A DNA stretch of 64,000 bases from Candidatus Obscuribacterales bacterium (GTDB lineage Bacteria; Cyanobacteriota; Vampirovibrionia; Obscuribacterales; Obscuribacteraceae). Below the pieces are notes generated by a model. It saw only the letters and a list, made by a program, of their open reading frames with translations, was not told where the DNA came from and searched no databases. Positions within the stretch are counted from its first letter, which is position 1. Every line of letters begins with the position of its first letter. Positions 26,412 through 35,297 of this stretch are shown here, in pieces. The translations under genes and the position numbers were made by a program. The stretch covers positions 1-64,000 of the forward strand of contig JAGVKB010000148.1 in NCBI GenBank assembly GCA_020050835.1. The letters are read 5' to 3'.

Positions 26412-28379
26412 ATGAGCTTAACCATGACGGATGTAATCTGGCAGCCGACCGGTGAATACCTGAACTGCCGTGTGACCGATTTCATGAAGAAGAACGGTAT
26501 TAAGGACTGGCAAGAGCTGGTGGCCAAGTCGACCGGCGATATCGAATGGTTTTGGCAGGCAGCGCTGGATTACATGGGGTTTGTCTGGGATAGACCGTAC
26601 GACAAACTGGTCGATCAGTCCAAAGGCTTTGAGTGGACAAACTGGTTTTTGGGCGGGCAGCTGAACATTTTCAAGAACTGCCTCGATTGGCAGCTTGCAA
26701 CCGGTCGTGCTGTTGGCAACCGCACTAGTGTCGGTCGAGATCACCTGGCAATCATCTGGGAAGGAGATGACGGTTCGAGCCGAAGGCTTACTTATGGTGA
26801 GCTGCATGAGCTTTCGTCGCGTGTAGCTGCGCTTTTGGTCAAGCTGGGTATCGGCGCTGGTGATTCGGTCGGCATTTATATGCCGATGGTGCCGGAAGTG
26901 GTCGCTGTCCTGTTCGGATGCTTGAAGGTAGGCGCCGTTGCCGTTCCGATTTTTAGCGGCTTTGGTGATGCGCCCTTGGTTGCTCGCCTGTCCGACGCTG
27001 AGACAAAGGTGCTGTTTACCGCCGACGTCGGATTTCGCAGCGGTAAGGAGATTGCCATAAAGCCTAACGCGGACAAGGCTGCCGAGTCATTGCCTCAGCT
27101 GGAGCACATCGTGGTGCTCAAACGCTCTAATCGTCAAACGAATTGGGTCGAAGGTCGAGATCTCGACTGGCAAGAAGCGATTGAGTCCGTGACCGAAATT
27201 CCGGAGACTGCCGTGCTGGAAGCCGAGCATCCGTCTATGTATCTCTATACATCCGGGACGACTGGTAAGCCGAAAGGGACGGTGCACACGCACGGCGGCG
27301 CTTTGGCTCAAATTGCCAAGGAGCTTGGATTTGCTTTTGATGTCAGGAGTGATGATGTTTTCTTCTGGGTGACTGACATCGGTTGGATGATGGGCCCCTG
27401 GGAGATGATCGGCGTTACATTCTGGGGCGGCACAATGGTTGTCTTCGAGGGGGCGCCGAGCTATCCGCAGCCGAATCGAATTTGGGAGATAGTCGAGCGG
27501 TACAAGGTGAACACGCTCGGTATCAGTCCAACTGTCGTCCGGGTGCTGAGACCATTAGGCGATGAGTGGACGGACAAGAACAGTCTCTCCAGTTTGCGCT
27601 TGCTGGGTTCGACCGGCGAACCCTGGGACCCTGACAGTTACATGTGGTTTTTCAACAAAGTCGGACAGAGACGCTGCCCGGTCATCAATATCTCCGGTGG
27701 CACGGAGATTGTCGGTTGCTTGTTGCAGCCACTGCCGGTGATGCCACTTAAGCCGTGCAGTCTGGGTGCGCCTGGACTCGGGATGGATGTGGATGTCTTT
27801 GATGAAGAGGGCAAACCGCTCCGAGATGCGATCGGCCATCTGGTTTGCAAGAAACCTGGACCGTCCATGACCAAGGGATTCCTGAAAGATCCCGACCGCT
27901 ATTTAGACACATACTTCAGTCGCTTTCCTAATGTCTGGTATCACGGTGACTGGGCGAAAGTTGACAAGGACGGCAATTGGTTTCTCTTTGGTCGGTCAGA
28001 CGACACCATCAAGGTAGCCGGCAAAAGAGTCGGGCCGGGTGAGGTAGAGGCGATTTTGATCGAACACCCGGCAGTCGCCGAGTCTGCAGTAATCGGCGTG
28101 CCGCACGAAGTCAAAGGCGAGACGATCGTCTGCTTCGTGGTGCCGGTGCCGGTAGCCCAGCCATCCGCTGAGCTGTCGGCAGAGCTGCTCGACAAAGTGG
28201 CTAAGAGTCTGGGTGGACCGTTGCGCCCTGATAAGGTGTACTTTGTGAAGGCTTTACCGAAAACGCGCTCCGGAAAGATTCTCCGGAGCAGCATTCGCAA
28301 GAAGTATCTGGGCGAGCCATTAGGAGATCTCTCCAGTGTGGAGAATCCGGATGCCTTTGAGTCTATTCAATCTATCTGA
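26412..28379 (+). CDS. Acyl-CoA synthetase, AMP-forming (acetyl-CoA-synthetase-like)
   Basis: ATG 26412 gives 655 residues, the usual Acs length; the frame further upstream is antisense to the transporter gene. It contains an ACAS N-terminal domain, the P-loop-like A3 motif YTSGTTGKPKGTVHTHGG, A5 (ISGGTEIVG), and A7/A8 (WYHGDWAKVD, then GRSDDTIKVAGKRVGPGEVE). The A10 motif LPKTRSGKILR carries the catalytic Lys that is often regulated by acetylation. It activates a short carboxylic acid to its CoA ester. Tryptophans near the acyl pocket (GWMMGPWEMIG) resemble acetate/propionate enzymes, but substrate choice is uncertain. Shares a divergent promoter region with the HyuA-transporter pair. Confidence 0.92.
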   Translation: MSLTMTDVIWQPTGEYLNCRVTDFMKKNGIKDWQELVAKSTGDIEWFWQAALDYMGFVWDRPYDKLVDQSKGFEWTNWFLGGQLNIFKNCLDWQLATGRAVGNRTSVGRDHLAIIWEGDDGSSRRLTYGELHELSSRVAALLVKLGIGAGDSVGIYMPMVPEVVAVLFGCLKVGAVAVPIFSGFGDAPLVARLSDAETKVLFTADVGFRSGKEIAIKPNADKAAESLPQLEHIVVLKRSNRQTNWVEGRDLDWQEAIESVTEIPETAVLEAEHPSMYLYTSGTTGKPKGTVHTHGGALAQIAKELGFAFDVRSDDVFFWVTDIGWMMGPWEMIGVTFWGGTMVVFEGAPSYPQPNRIWEIVERYKVNTLGISPTVVRVLRPLGDEWTDKNSLSSLRLLGSTGEPWDPDSYMWFFNKVGQRRCPVINISGGTEIVGCLLQPLPVMPLKPCSLGAPGLGMDVDVFDEEGKPLRDAIGHLVCKKPGPSMTKGFLKDPDRYLDTYFSRFPNVWYHGDWAKVDKDGNWFLFGRSDDTIKVAGKRVGPGEVEAILIEHPAVAESAVIGVPHEVKGETIVCFVVPVPVAQPSAELSAELLDKVAKSLGGPLRPDKVYFVKALPKTRSGKILRSSIRKKYLGEPLGDLSSVENPDAFESIQSI

Positions 28380-28409
28380 TTGAGCCGGGAAGGTGGAATC
28401 CCAAGATTC

Positions 28410-28775
28410 TTACTTGCAATGCTCTCGCTTGGCAAGTTTGATGCCGCTTTCACTTTCGGCCTTGTCGATGGCTGCCGGCTCGACGAGCGTTCCTTGCCTT
28501 TCGTAGCACTTCCAAATTTCCGACCATTTTACGATTGCAAAACTGACCGACGAGTATTTCCTTGCCAGGCGAGTAATGACGGCGTTGCCGGCCGGCAGCA
28601 TTTCCAGCTTGTCTAGCTGCGAGCAGGTGCGGCAGTAAGCTTCTTTATCATCGTTTTCTTCGCGCAACTTTACTATTTCGCCGATATCCAATCGGCGATC
28701 GCAATTGTGGCAACGAGACGGACTGCTGAGCGCATAGACTACTTTGTCCTTCTCGGCCTTGCGTTCACTCATCAT
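28410..28775 (-). CDS. Small zinc-ribbon protein (DUF2293-like)
   Basis: 121 residues; CGGAG lies just before tandem ATGs at 28775 and 28772. Residues ~15-60 have the pair CHNCDRRLDIG and YCRTCSQLD, a CxxC-CxxC zinc ribbon. The second part (MLPAGNAVITRLARKYSS, then KCYERQGTLVEPAAIDKAE) resembles the segment found in DUF2293-type proteins, which I recognise only by pattern. It probably binds nucleic acid or protein. It starts 14 bases after ftsY and is the last gene of the nusB-ftsY operon. Confidence 0.68.
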   Translation of the reverse strand: MMSERKAEKDKVVYALSSPSRCHNCDRRLDIGEIVKLREENDDKEAYCRTCSQLDKLEMLPAGNAVITRLARKYSSVSFAIVKWSEIWKCYERQGTLVEPAAIDKAESESGIKLAKREHCK

Positions 28776-28789
28776 GCAACTCCGTTTGC

Positions 28790-29839
28790 TTAGAACAGAG
28801 CCTCGACAAACAGCTCCGGTTCGAAGTCTCTGAGATCATCGATCTTCTCGCCCAGTCCGATCAGCTTGACCGGAATCTTCAAGTCTCGCGCAATACTGAA
28901 CACTATGCCACCTTTGGCGGTGCCATCCAGTTTCGTCAAGATTACGCCGGTCAACGGACAAATCTCGGTGAAAACCTTCGCTTGCTGCATGCCGTTCTGT
29001 CCGGTCGATGCATCGATTACCAGCAATGATTCCAGTTCATGACTGGCGGCATGTTTGTCCAGAACGGACCGTATTTTTTTCAATTCGGCCATCAAATTGG
29101 ATTTATTGTGCAAACGTCCGGCCGTATCGATCACCAGGACATCATAGCTGCCGTCCTTTGCCTTTTGCACCGCTTGAAACACGACGGCGCCCGGGTCGGA
29201 CCCGTCCGGCAAACGCACTATATCCACACCGGCTCGCTCGGCCCAAATTTCCAATTGAGATTCCGCTGCGGCGCGAAAAGTGTCGCCTGCTGCCATTAGA
29301 ACGCGCTTGCCTTCGCTTTTGAGGCGCCAGCAAAGTTTGCCGATGCTGGTAGTCTTGCCGGTTCCATTCACTCCTACCACCAGGATGATGTTGAGCTGAC
29401 CTTCTTTGTATTTGAGTGCTGGAGCCGGCGCAGCCGAAAGGATAGCTCTGAATTCGGTTTTGAGAAATGCTTCTACGTCGTGTGAATTCCAACCCTTGGA
29501 TTTTGCGTCTCGACGCAAATCCTTTACGAGCAACTCTGCCGTTGATAAGCCAAGATCGGCTTTAATTAGCTTCTCTTCCAGCTCTTCGAGGTAGTCTTCG
29601 TCTATTTCACGGGGCGGCGGTAGAGGCGCTACCGGTATCACCGATTCTTGAAGGGCGACTGCTCCGGAAGATTCTTGCGGGTTTCTTGGCAGATCGGCGT
29701 ATGGCTCGACAGGAGGTGTCTCGGTGTGGTCGACGATTGAATCGACGACCGCCTCCTTTGTTCGAGAAAGCGCTGATTTCAACTTGGATAGTGTGCTACC
29801 CCACCAGCCTGGACGTTGTGATTGTTCGTTGTCTGCCAT
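28790..29839 (-). CDS. ftsY: Signal recognition particle receptor FtsY
   Basis: 349 residues. A short acidic/Pro-rich N-terminal tail replaces the long A domain of enteric FtsY. It is followed by the N domain (EELEEKLIKADLGLSTAELL) and the GTPase G domain. The motifs are GVNGTGKTTSIGKL, AGDTFRAAAESQL (insertion box, receptor type), VIDTAGR, TKLDGTAKGG and the closing GLGEKIDDLRDFEPELF. It docks SRP-ribosome complexes at the membrane. It lies 7 bases downstream of nusB and 14 bases upstream of the zinc-ribbon gene, all on one strand. Confidence 0.97.
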   Translation of the reverse strand: MADNEQSQRPGWWGSTLSKLKSALSRTKEAVVDSIVDHTETPPVEPYADLPRNPQESSGAVALQESVIPVAPLPPPREIDEDYLEELEEKLIKADLGLSTAELLVKDLRRDAKSKGWNSHDVEAFLKTEFRAILSAAPAPALKYKEGQLNIILVVGVNGTGKTTSIGKLCWRLKSEGKRVLMAAGDTFRAAAESQLEIWAERAGVDIVRLPDGSDPGAVVFQAVQKAKDGSYDVLVIDTAGRLHNKSNLMAELKKIRSVLDKHAASHELESLLVIDASTGQNGMQQAKVFTEICPLTGVILTKLDGTAKGGIVFSIARDLKIPVKLIGLGEKIDDLRDFEPELFVEALF

Positions 29840-29846
29840 CGCTTGC

Positions 29847-30629
29847 TTACTTCGGTTGAATTTCGGGCATTGGTTGTGTTGCTTCCAAATTGGTCAGGAC
29901 ACCGGAGCGCCTGAAACTCGAAGCAACCTCTGCCAGATCGCCCAAAATGCCGTTGATGAATTTGGCGGCTCGCTCGTCAGCGAATCGATGAGACAGAGCG
30001 ACCGCTTCACTAATGCAGACGTTGACCGGGATGTCCGGCATGTAGAATGCTTCGGCACAAGCCAGTCGCACGATGTCGCGATCGATGCTGACCATGCGCT
30101 CGATCTTCCATTTCGCTCGCGCTTGCTTGATAAACTCATCAATCTGCTCGCGATTATCGAAGTAAGTTTCCACCAACCGGTAGAGAAACTCTTTGACTTC
30201 GCTGGGGTTCGAATGCTCGATGTGATGTTCAGCAGTCGTCTTGCATTTCTTGCAGGTGGTATTGACAGTCGTCTGGCCGACTTGAACCAGAGTTTCAGGG
30301 ATATCTAGCGCTTCTGAGACGAAGTAGAGCGTGCGCTCGATCAAGTCTAACTGTTGCCGCAACTGTCCGGTGGTGACTGGGACAGCAACCAGCTCGTCAA
30401 TGTTTTCAGAATTTAGCGGATGTTCTGATTCGATTTCGGCTAGCGATTCCGAAGCCTTGAGCAAAAGGGCGTTGGCATCCAATAAATTCTGCTTGGCATA
30501 ATCGCAAAGCATCGCCACGGCTTTCACAACCAGGGAAGAGATCTCCCCTTTCTCTAGCTTCTGTCTGTCTTTCGGCAGTTGCGGGAAGACTATAACCGCT
30601 AGCTCTCTGGCTATGCTTCTAGCTGTCAT
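29847..30629 (-). CDS. nusB: Transcription antitermination protein NusB, long form
   Basis: 260 residues, compared with about 140 in E. coli. The N-terminus (TARSIARELAVIVFPQLPK) is like cyanobacterial NusB. The C-terminal NusB fold is clear (EQIDEFIKQARAKWKIERMVSIDRDIVRLA, then PVNVCISEAVALSHRFADERAAKFINGIL). Between them lies an insertion with CKKC (Cys126, Cys129) and HH..H (135, 136, 139), a possible metal site not seen in model NusB proteins. NusB acts with NusE in rRNA antitermination. First gene of the nusB-ftsY-zinc ribbon operon, divergent from rsmD. Confidence 0.92.
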   Translation of the reverse strand: MTARSIARELAVIVFPQLPKDRQKLEKGEISSLVVKAVAMLCDYAKQNLLDANALLLKASESLAEIESEHPLNSENIDELVAVPVTTGQLRQQLDLIERTLYFVSEALDIPETLVQVGQTTVNTTCKKCKTTAEHHIEHSNPSEVKEFLYRLVETYFDNREQIDEFIKQARAKWKIERMVSIDRDIVRLACAEAFYMPDIPVNVCISEAVALSHRFADERAAKFINGILGDLAEVASSFRRSGVLTNLEATQPMPEIQPK

Positions 30630-30862
30630 GTATTTGTCTTAGAATCTCGTGATCTGTAGAAAACAACGACTTCCCATGTTAGCATGCCGCCGTCCGTTGC
30701 CTCTCGCTCGGATTGCGGGTCGACCTTGCCGCTTTCGAAGCAGGCGCTCGAGCGTTTGTCCGTTTGGCGCTGGTCCGCGCGGCTGCTTTCAATTGTGAAC
30801 AATCGACCTTCTCTGGCTCGTTTGGCGGCTGCGCGGTTATACTTTTGGTCGAGGGAAAGACG

Positions 30863-31411
30863 ATGCGGATAACAGGCGGGAGCGCACGCGGGCGAGTGAT
30901 CGACGGACCGAGCGGTCTGGAAGCCAGACCGACCGCATCTAAGATTCGGCAGGCTTTCTTTAACATTCTGCGCAATATTGTCCCGCAGGCGCGATTCCTC
31001 GATCTTTTTGCCGGAACCGGCTTAATGGGAATAGAAGCGTTAAGCCGCGGAGCTGTTTCATTAATAGCTGTTGAGGAGAGCCGGAAACTGGCAAAGGGGA
31101 TAGAGTCAGACCTTAGACGCCTGGGCTTCGAAGGGGAGGTGATCTGCGCCGATGTGCGTAAAGTCTTTCCGTTGCTGGCGGCCGGTGAGTTTGAAATTAT
31201 TTACGCAGATCCTCCCTACAAAAGCCGCCTGACGCTCGCTGTCCTGCAAAGTGTCCAGAAGCACAATCTACTGGCGCCTGATGGTGTACTGGCGGTCGAG
31301 CATTCCCGGGCTGATGTTCTACCGGAAGAGCATGAGGAGTTGATCAGCTTTGACAGGCGCGAATACGGGCAGACGGCCGTAACCTTCTATCGCCGCCGTC
31401 CAGCTGATTAG
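30863..31411 (+). CDS. rsmD: 16S rRNA (guanine966-N2)-methyltransferase
   Basis: The start is ATG 30863, with GAGGG at 30851 and a family-typical opening MRITGGSARGR; the longer upstream frame is not conserved-looking. The 182-residue protein has SAM motif I (FLDLFAGTGLMGIEALSRGA), the PTASKIRQAFFNIL region, and the catalytic DPPY motif (IIYADPPYK). It methylates G966 of 16S rRNA. The 230-base gap to nusB holds the divergent promoters. Confidence 0.95.
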   Translation: MRITGGSARGRVIDGPSGLEARPTASKIRQAFFNILRNIVPQARFLDLFAGTGLMGIEALSRGAVSLIAVEESRKLAKGIESDLRRLGFEGEVICADVRKVFPLLAAGEFEIIYADPPYKSRLTLAVLQSVQKHNLLAPDGVLAVEHSRADVLPEEHEELISFDRREYGQTAVTFYRRRPAD

Positions 31412-31447
31412 CCTGCTCTTAGCTGGCTGCCGGTGTGACGGCAAAGC

Positions 31448-31590
31448 TTAATTGCTGCCGTCGGGCTTAAAGACGAACTGAAAGATGGCGTTTCCGACTG
31501 GAATTCGCAAAATAGCCTTTTGAAACTTGGTGGCGGCGAAGTTAAGCGTCCCGTTAGCAGATCCGCCCGGATTGCATCTTTCAATTTCAT
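31448..31590 (-). pseudogene. Out-of-frame coding remnant after the 7TM-HD gene
   Basis: Two overlapping frames follow the HD gene. One starts ATG at 31590, overlapping the HD stop as ATGA, but gives an unconvincing peptide. The other frame, ending TAA at 31448, reads like real protein (NGTLNFAATKFQKAILRIPV, then FQFVFKPDGSN) with typical codon use, yet has no normal start codon. A decayed or frameshifted small gene is the simplest reading. Confidence 0.3.
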
Positions 31591-33998
31591 TCTTGAACCT
31601 TTTGAATCGGCTGGCTCGAAGCCGGCGCTTTTGGCGGTTGTTCGGGTGGAACAGGCATTCGTCCGGTGGTAGTGGATGGATACTTCAAGCGCTCGTGGTG
31701 TAGAGTTCGCCAGACTCGCGCGAAGGCTTTTTTGACGCGCTCGAGCTCGTCTTTACTCAGGCCGGATTCACTGAACTGTCCGTCGTCGTGTCGGGCCTTA
31801 AAGACGTTGCTCATGGTGGCTTCGACCTCGTCCTGGGTCGGATCGTTCATGCTATGCGTGACGGCCTCGGAGACATCGGCGAGCATTACGATCGCTGCCT
31901 CCCGGGACTGTGGTTTCGGACCGGGATAGCGATAGAAGCTGGCATCGACGTTTTCGGCGCCGTCCCTCAAGCAGGCTTTGTGATAAAAGTAAGCCATGAG
32001 TGTGGTGCCTTGATGCTGGGGAATGAAGTCCTGCACTGCCCGTGGTAGCCCGAATTTCTGGGCGAGCGCCAGTCCATCGGTGACATGAGCCAGGACCCGG
32101 TCGCGACTTTCCTCGGGCGGTATGGCGTCATGCGGGTTAGTGTCTCCGAGTTGATTCTCTATGAAATAACGCGGTCTGACCATCTTGCCGATATCGTGAT
32201 AGAGCGAGCCGGCGCGCACCAGGTTAACGTCGGCGCCGACAGCTCTTGCTCCGGCTTCCGCCAGATTTGCCACGGCCAGGCTGTGTTGATATGTTCCCGG
32301 TGCGTTCTCTTCCAGTCTTCTCAAGAGCGGTTGGTCGGAAGCAGTCAGCTCGGTGACGCGAAAAGGCGTAACCATGCCGAAGATGTCTTCGAGGAATGGC
32401 AGGCTGCCGATCGCTACTATGCAAGAAGACAGCCCTCCCAACACCTGCAGCAATACTTGCTGCCCCAGTGCCGTCGCAGACGAGATGGAATGAGACAGGA
32501 GAGACGCGCAGAGGAATCCTCCCGCTTGCATCACTCCAATTAAGATGCCTCTGAACATCAAGTCGTGGCGCCGTTTGATGTTCGCTCCCAGCCCCATGCA
32601 GGAAGCGGTGGCAAGAGCGATCAGCTGATTGTTGTCGATCAGATTGTCAACTCGCAAGAACACCAGCAACAAGATGACAATGCCTGTGGCAACTCTCGGT
32701 CCGAAGAATATCGTGCAGATCAAAGCAGCGGCGGGCACCGGCACGAACTGCGGAAAGATTTGTCCGGCAAATGCCGCCACGCCGCAAGTTACTACTGAAA
32801 CGGTAAACATCAGACCGCAAGCCGACGGTGAATACAGGTGTTTCGGCGAGTAGATGTTTAAGAACAGAGCGAAGCAGGTGCAGGCAGCTATTAGTGAAAA
32901 GGTCAGGCTGAGAATCAGCGACCAATTTGTGGCCCGATGAATGCCCAGTACGTTGATCAGATTTGCCGCCTGTGGAGAGATAATCGTGCCTTTGGCAACC
33001 AATACCTGCCCTTGCTTGATAGCTCGCGACACAGGCTGGACTGCTGCTGCTGCTGCGTCGGCTTTCCGTTTGGTGGCTGCGGCATCGACTATGACATTAG
33101 GCTCGAGGGTTGAAGCGACAACTTTTGCGCAAGTCCAGCGGATTTTGTCGCTCCAGCTGTCTGGCAAGAATTCAAGCACGGTGCGCTCCCAATCTGAGCG
33201 CGGTGTATCTGGAAAGAGCGGGCCGAGCTTGAGCAATCGCATAGTCGCTTGCTCGATTGTCGAGCCTCTGGCGGCCCAATCCCTGGGACTTACTGTCACG
33301 GCCAGATAGAGCAGATCGTGCTTGCCGGCGGCCTCTAAATTCTGGTAGAAAGCTCGTGCCGATCTTACTAAGCCAAGCGAATCGGAGATAGTTGTCTTCG
33401 AATCGTTGCCAGCGACCTTATGATTGTGGCTTGTTTCCGAAGACTTGAGTTTAGCTACTATGCTGGCTTCCAGCGCCGGACGGATCTGTTGCTGCTCGGC
33501 AACGAGCATGCTTGGTGGCGCCGCTGTTTGTGATTGTTCGCCGGTCTTTTGGTTGACGACGCACTCAATCCGCTCCCAGATACTGTCGGAGGAGGCAATC
33601 AGATAAACCTTTTCGTCGGCAGTCAGATTCAACCGTTCGGCAAACGGCAAACTTGCTCCGCTTTGCAGCGCGGTTACGGCACTGAGCTGTTTCAGGAGCT
33701 TTTGTCTGATCAGCGGGTCGATGCTCGCATCGCGTTTGAAGACCTGCAAAACCTGCTGGCGAGCAGTGTCTCGAGCGAGCTGAGTGGCCTGCTCGTCGGC
33801 GATCGCCAGCTGGGCGGGCGCAACGATATCGACCCCGGCAATATCGCCGGATTGCATCGGTCCGCCCAGAAACTGTGGGGCAGTGAGCGTCCACAAAAGG
33901 GCCCAGAATCCTGCGCTCGCTACCGCCAACCACCAGAAGAAAGCAGCTCCCGGATGTGGATGAACCGGTTTGACGTTTGCACTTGAGTCGGGCGCCAT
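31587..33998 (-). CDS. 7TM-HD phosphodiesterase (PgpH family)
   Basis: 803 residues in the order known for PgpH: an N-terminal membrane anchor (AAFFWWLAVASAGFWALLWTL), a large outer 7TMR-HDED domain (~50-370), seven membrane spans (~375-540) and a cytoplasmic HD domain. The HD core is YQHSLAVANLAEAGARAV, LYHDIGKM (HD near residue 600) and QHQGTTLMAYFYHKA, and includes the family's NPHDAIPPEESRDRVLAHV. PgpH proteins degrade c-di-AMP to pApA. The C-terminal ~30 residues are Pro-rich. It lies 139 bases downstream of the GT2 gene. Confidence 0.92.
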   Translation of the reverse strand: MAPDSSANVKPVHPHPGAAFFWWLAVASAGFWALLWTLTAPQFLGGPMQSGDIAGVDIVAPAQLAIADEQATQLARDTARQQVLQVFKRDASIDPLIRQKLLKQLSAVTALQSGASLPFAERLNLTADEKVYLIASSDSIWERIECVVNQKTGEQSQTAAPPSMLVAEQQQIRPALEASIVAKLKSSETSHNHKVAGNDSKTTISDSLGLVRSARAFYQNLEAAGKHDLLYLAVTVSPRDWAARGSTIEQATMRLLKLGPLFPDTPRSDWERTVLEFLPDSWSDKIRWTCAKVVASTLEPNVIVDAAATKRKADAAAAAVQPVSRAIKQGQVLVAKGTIISPQAANLINVLGIHRATNWSLILSLTFSLIAACTCFALFLNIYSPKHLYSPSACGLMFTVSVVTCGVAAFAGQIFPQFVPVPAAALICTIFFGPRVATGIVILLLVFLRVDNLIDNNQLIALATASCMGLGANIKRRHDLMFRGILIGVMQAGGFLCASLLSHSISSATALGQQVLLQVLGGLSSCIVAIGSLPFLEDIFGMVTPFRVTELTASDQPLLRRLEENAPGTYQHSLAVANLAEAGARAVGADVNLVRAGSLYHDIGKMVRPRYFIENQLGDTNPHDAIPPEESRDRVLAHVTDGLALAQKFGLPRAVQDFIPQHQGTTLMAYFYHKACLRDGAENVDASFYRYPGPKPQSREAAIVMLADVSEAVTHSMNDPTQDEVEATMSNVFKARHDDGQFSESGLSKDELERVKKAFARVWRTLHHERLKYPSTTTGRMPVPPEQPPKAPASSQPIQKVQE

Positions 33999-34137
33999 GA
34001 ATGTTTGTCGAGTTCGTTTCGATTTAGAAAGTCTTAGTTGCTTGAGAAGCTGCGGCTGATAAATTTCCAGCGGCCCATTACCCTTTCATATTAGCGCTTT
34101 AATCGCCTGCGGCACCGGTCGAACTGGTAGCGCCCAC

Positions 34138-35172
34138 CTAATCAGGGTCGACATTGAGCGCTGTCTTGACGATATATATCCGCTTGCCCTGCGATTCGTG
34201 ATAGGTCCTCATGACGAGTTCGGCAAGCAGCCCCATCAAAATAAACTGCATGCCCAGCATGAGGAACATTGCAGTAAGTACGGGCAGCGGTGTCTGAATA
34301 AATGTCGTGGCGTAGAAGTACTTCAAGATCACCATCCAGACGAAACTCGCGAAAGCTCCCACGAATGACCACAACCCGGCTGCGCCAAAAACGTAGATTG
34401 GTTTGGTTGCGTACTCGGAGAGAAACTTTACGGTCATCAAATCAAGCACGACTTTAAAGGTGCGCGAGATTCCGTATTTTGACTTGCCAAATTGACGGGC
34501 ATGGTGACTGACCGGGATCTCAGCAACCTTTGCTCCCATCCAGGTTGCGTAGATCGGTACGAACCGATGCATTTCGCCATACAATCGGACGTCCTTAATC
34601 ACTTCGCGGCGATAAGCCTTCAATGAGCAGCCGTAATCGTGCAGCCGCACTCCGCTGATTACCGAGATAATCTTATTGGCGATCCAAGACGGGATCAGTC
34701 GGGTGAAAAGTTCGTCTTGGCGGTCCTTTCGCCAACCGCTGACGACATCGAAGCCTTCGGTCAACTTCGCTAGAAGCAGTCCGATGTCGGCTGGATCATT
34801 CTGCAGGTCGGCGTCCATTGGGATGATTACTTCGCCGCTGGCATAATCAATCCCGGCTGCAAGCCCGGCTGTCTGCCCGTAGTTGCGTGCAAACCGGATG
34901 ACTTTGACGCTCGGGTTACCGGCGGCGATCGCCTCGAGATGACGGAAGGAGTCGTCCGATGAGCCGTCGTCTATAAAAATCAATTCGAAGGATTTGCCCA
35001 GCTTGACGAGCGATTCGGTCAGGCGCTCGTAAAGTCGGTCGATATTCTCTTCTTCGTTATAAACCGGAACCACTACCGACAGGTCCGGCTTGTTGTCTCT
35101 ACCCGACAAGCTTCTACTCCCCTGCGCAGCGCTCAGGAATTGCCGCTCGGACGGTGGCGCATAGTAAGTCAT
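34138..35172 (-). CDS. GT2 family glycosyltransferase (dolichol-phosphate mannosyltransferase-like)
   Basis: 344 residues. The catalytic domain runs from SVVVPVYNEEENIDRLYERL (UDP-sugar binding) through DDGSSDDS to the metal-binding MDADLQNDP, with the acceptor-site signature SGWRKDRQDELFTRLIPS. HARQFGKSKYG lies near the membrane. Two or three membrane spans occupy residues ~245-320. This matches DPM/ArnC/GtrB-type enzymes that load a sugar onto a polyprenyl phosphate at the inner face. Its product could feed lipid-linked-sugar-dependent transferases such as the two GT87-like proteins in this window; that link is inference. Confidence 0.9.
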   Translation of the reverse strand: MTYYAPPSERQFLSAAQGSRSLSGRDNKPDLSVVVPVYNEEENIDRLYERLTESLVKLGKSFELIFIDDGSSDDSFRHLEAIAAGNPSVKVIRFARNYGQTAGLAAGIDYASGEVIIPMDADLQNDPADIGLLLAKLTEGFDVVSGWRKDRQDELFTRLIPSWIANKIISVISGVRLHDYGCSLKAYRREVIKDVRLYGEMHRFVPIYATWMGAKVAEIPVSHHARQFGKSKYGISRTFKVVLDLMTVKFLSEYATKPIYVFGAAGLWSFVGAFASFVWMVILKYFYATTFIQTPLPVLTAMFLMLGMQFILMGLLAELVMRTYHESQGKRIYIVKTALNVDPD

Positions 35173-35297
35173 CTTTCAATTATAAGCTCGGCCTGTTGGC
35201 AAGACCTTGACAAATTTTAATCGTCCAGTCCTAAAGTTTCTCGACTGACCGATGCTGATTTGTAAAGAACCTGCTGACCTTAGGTAATAATAGGACG

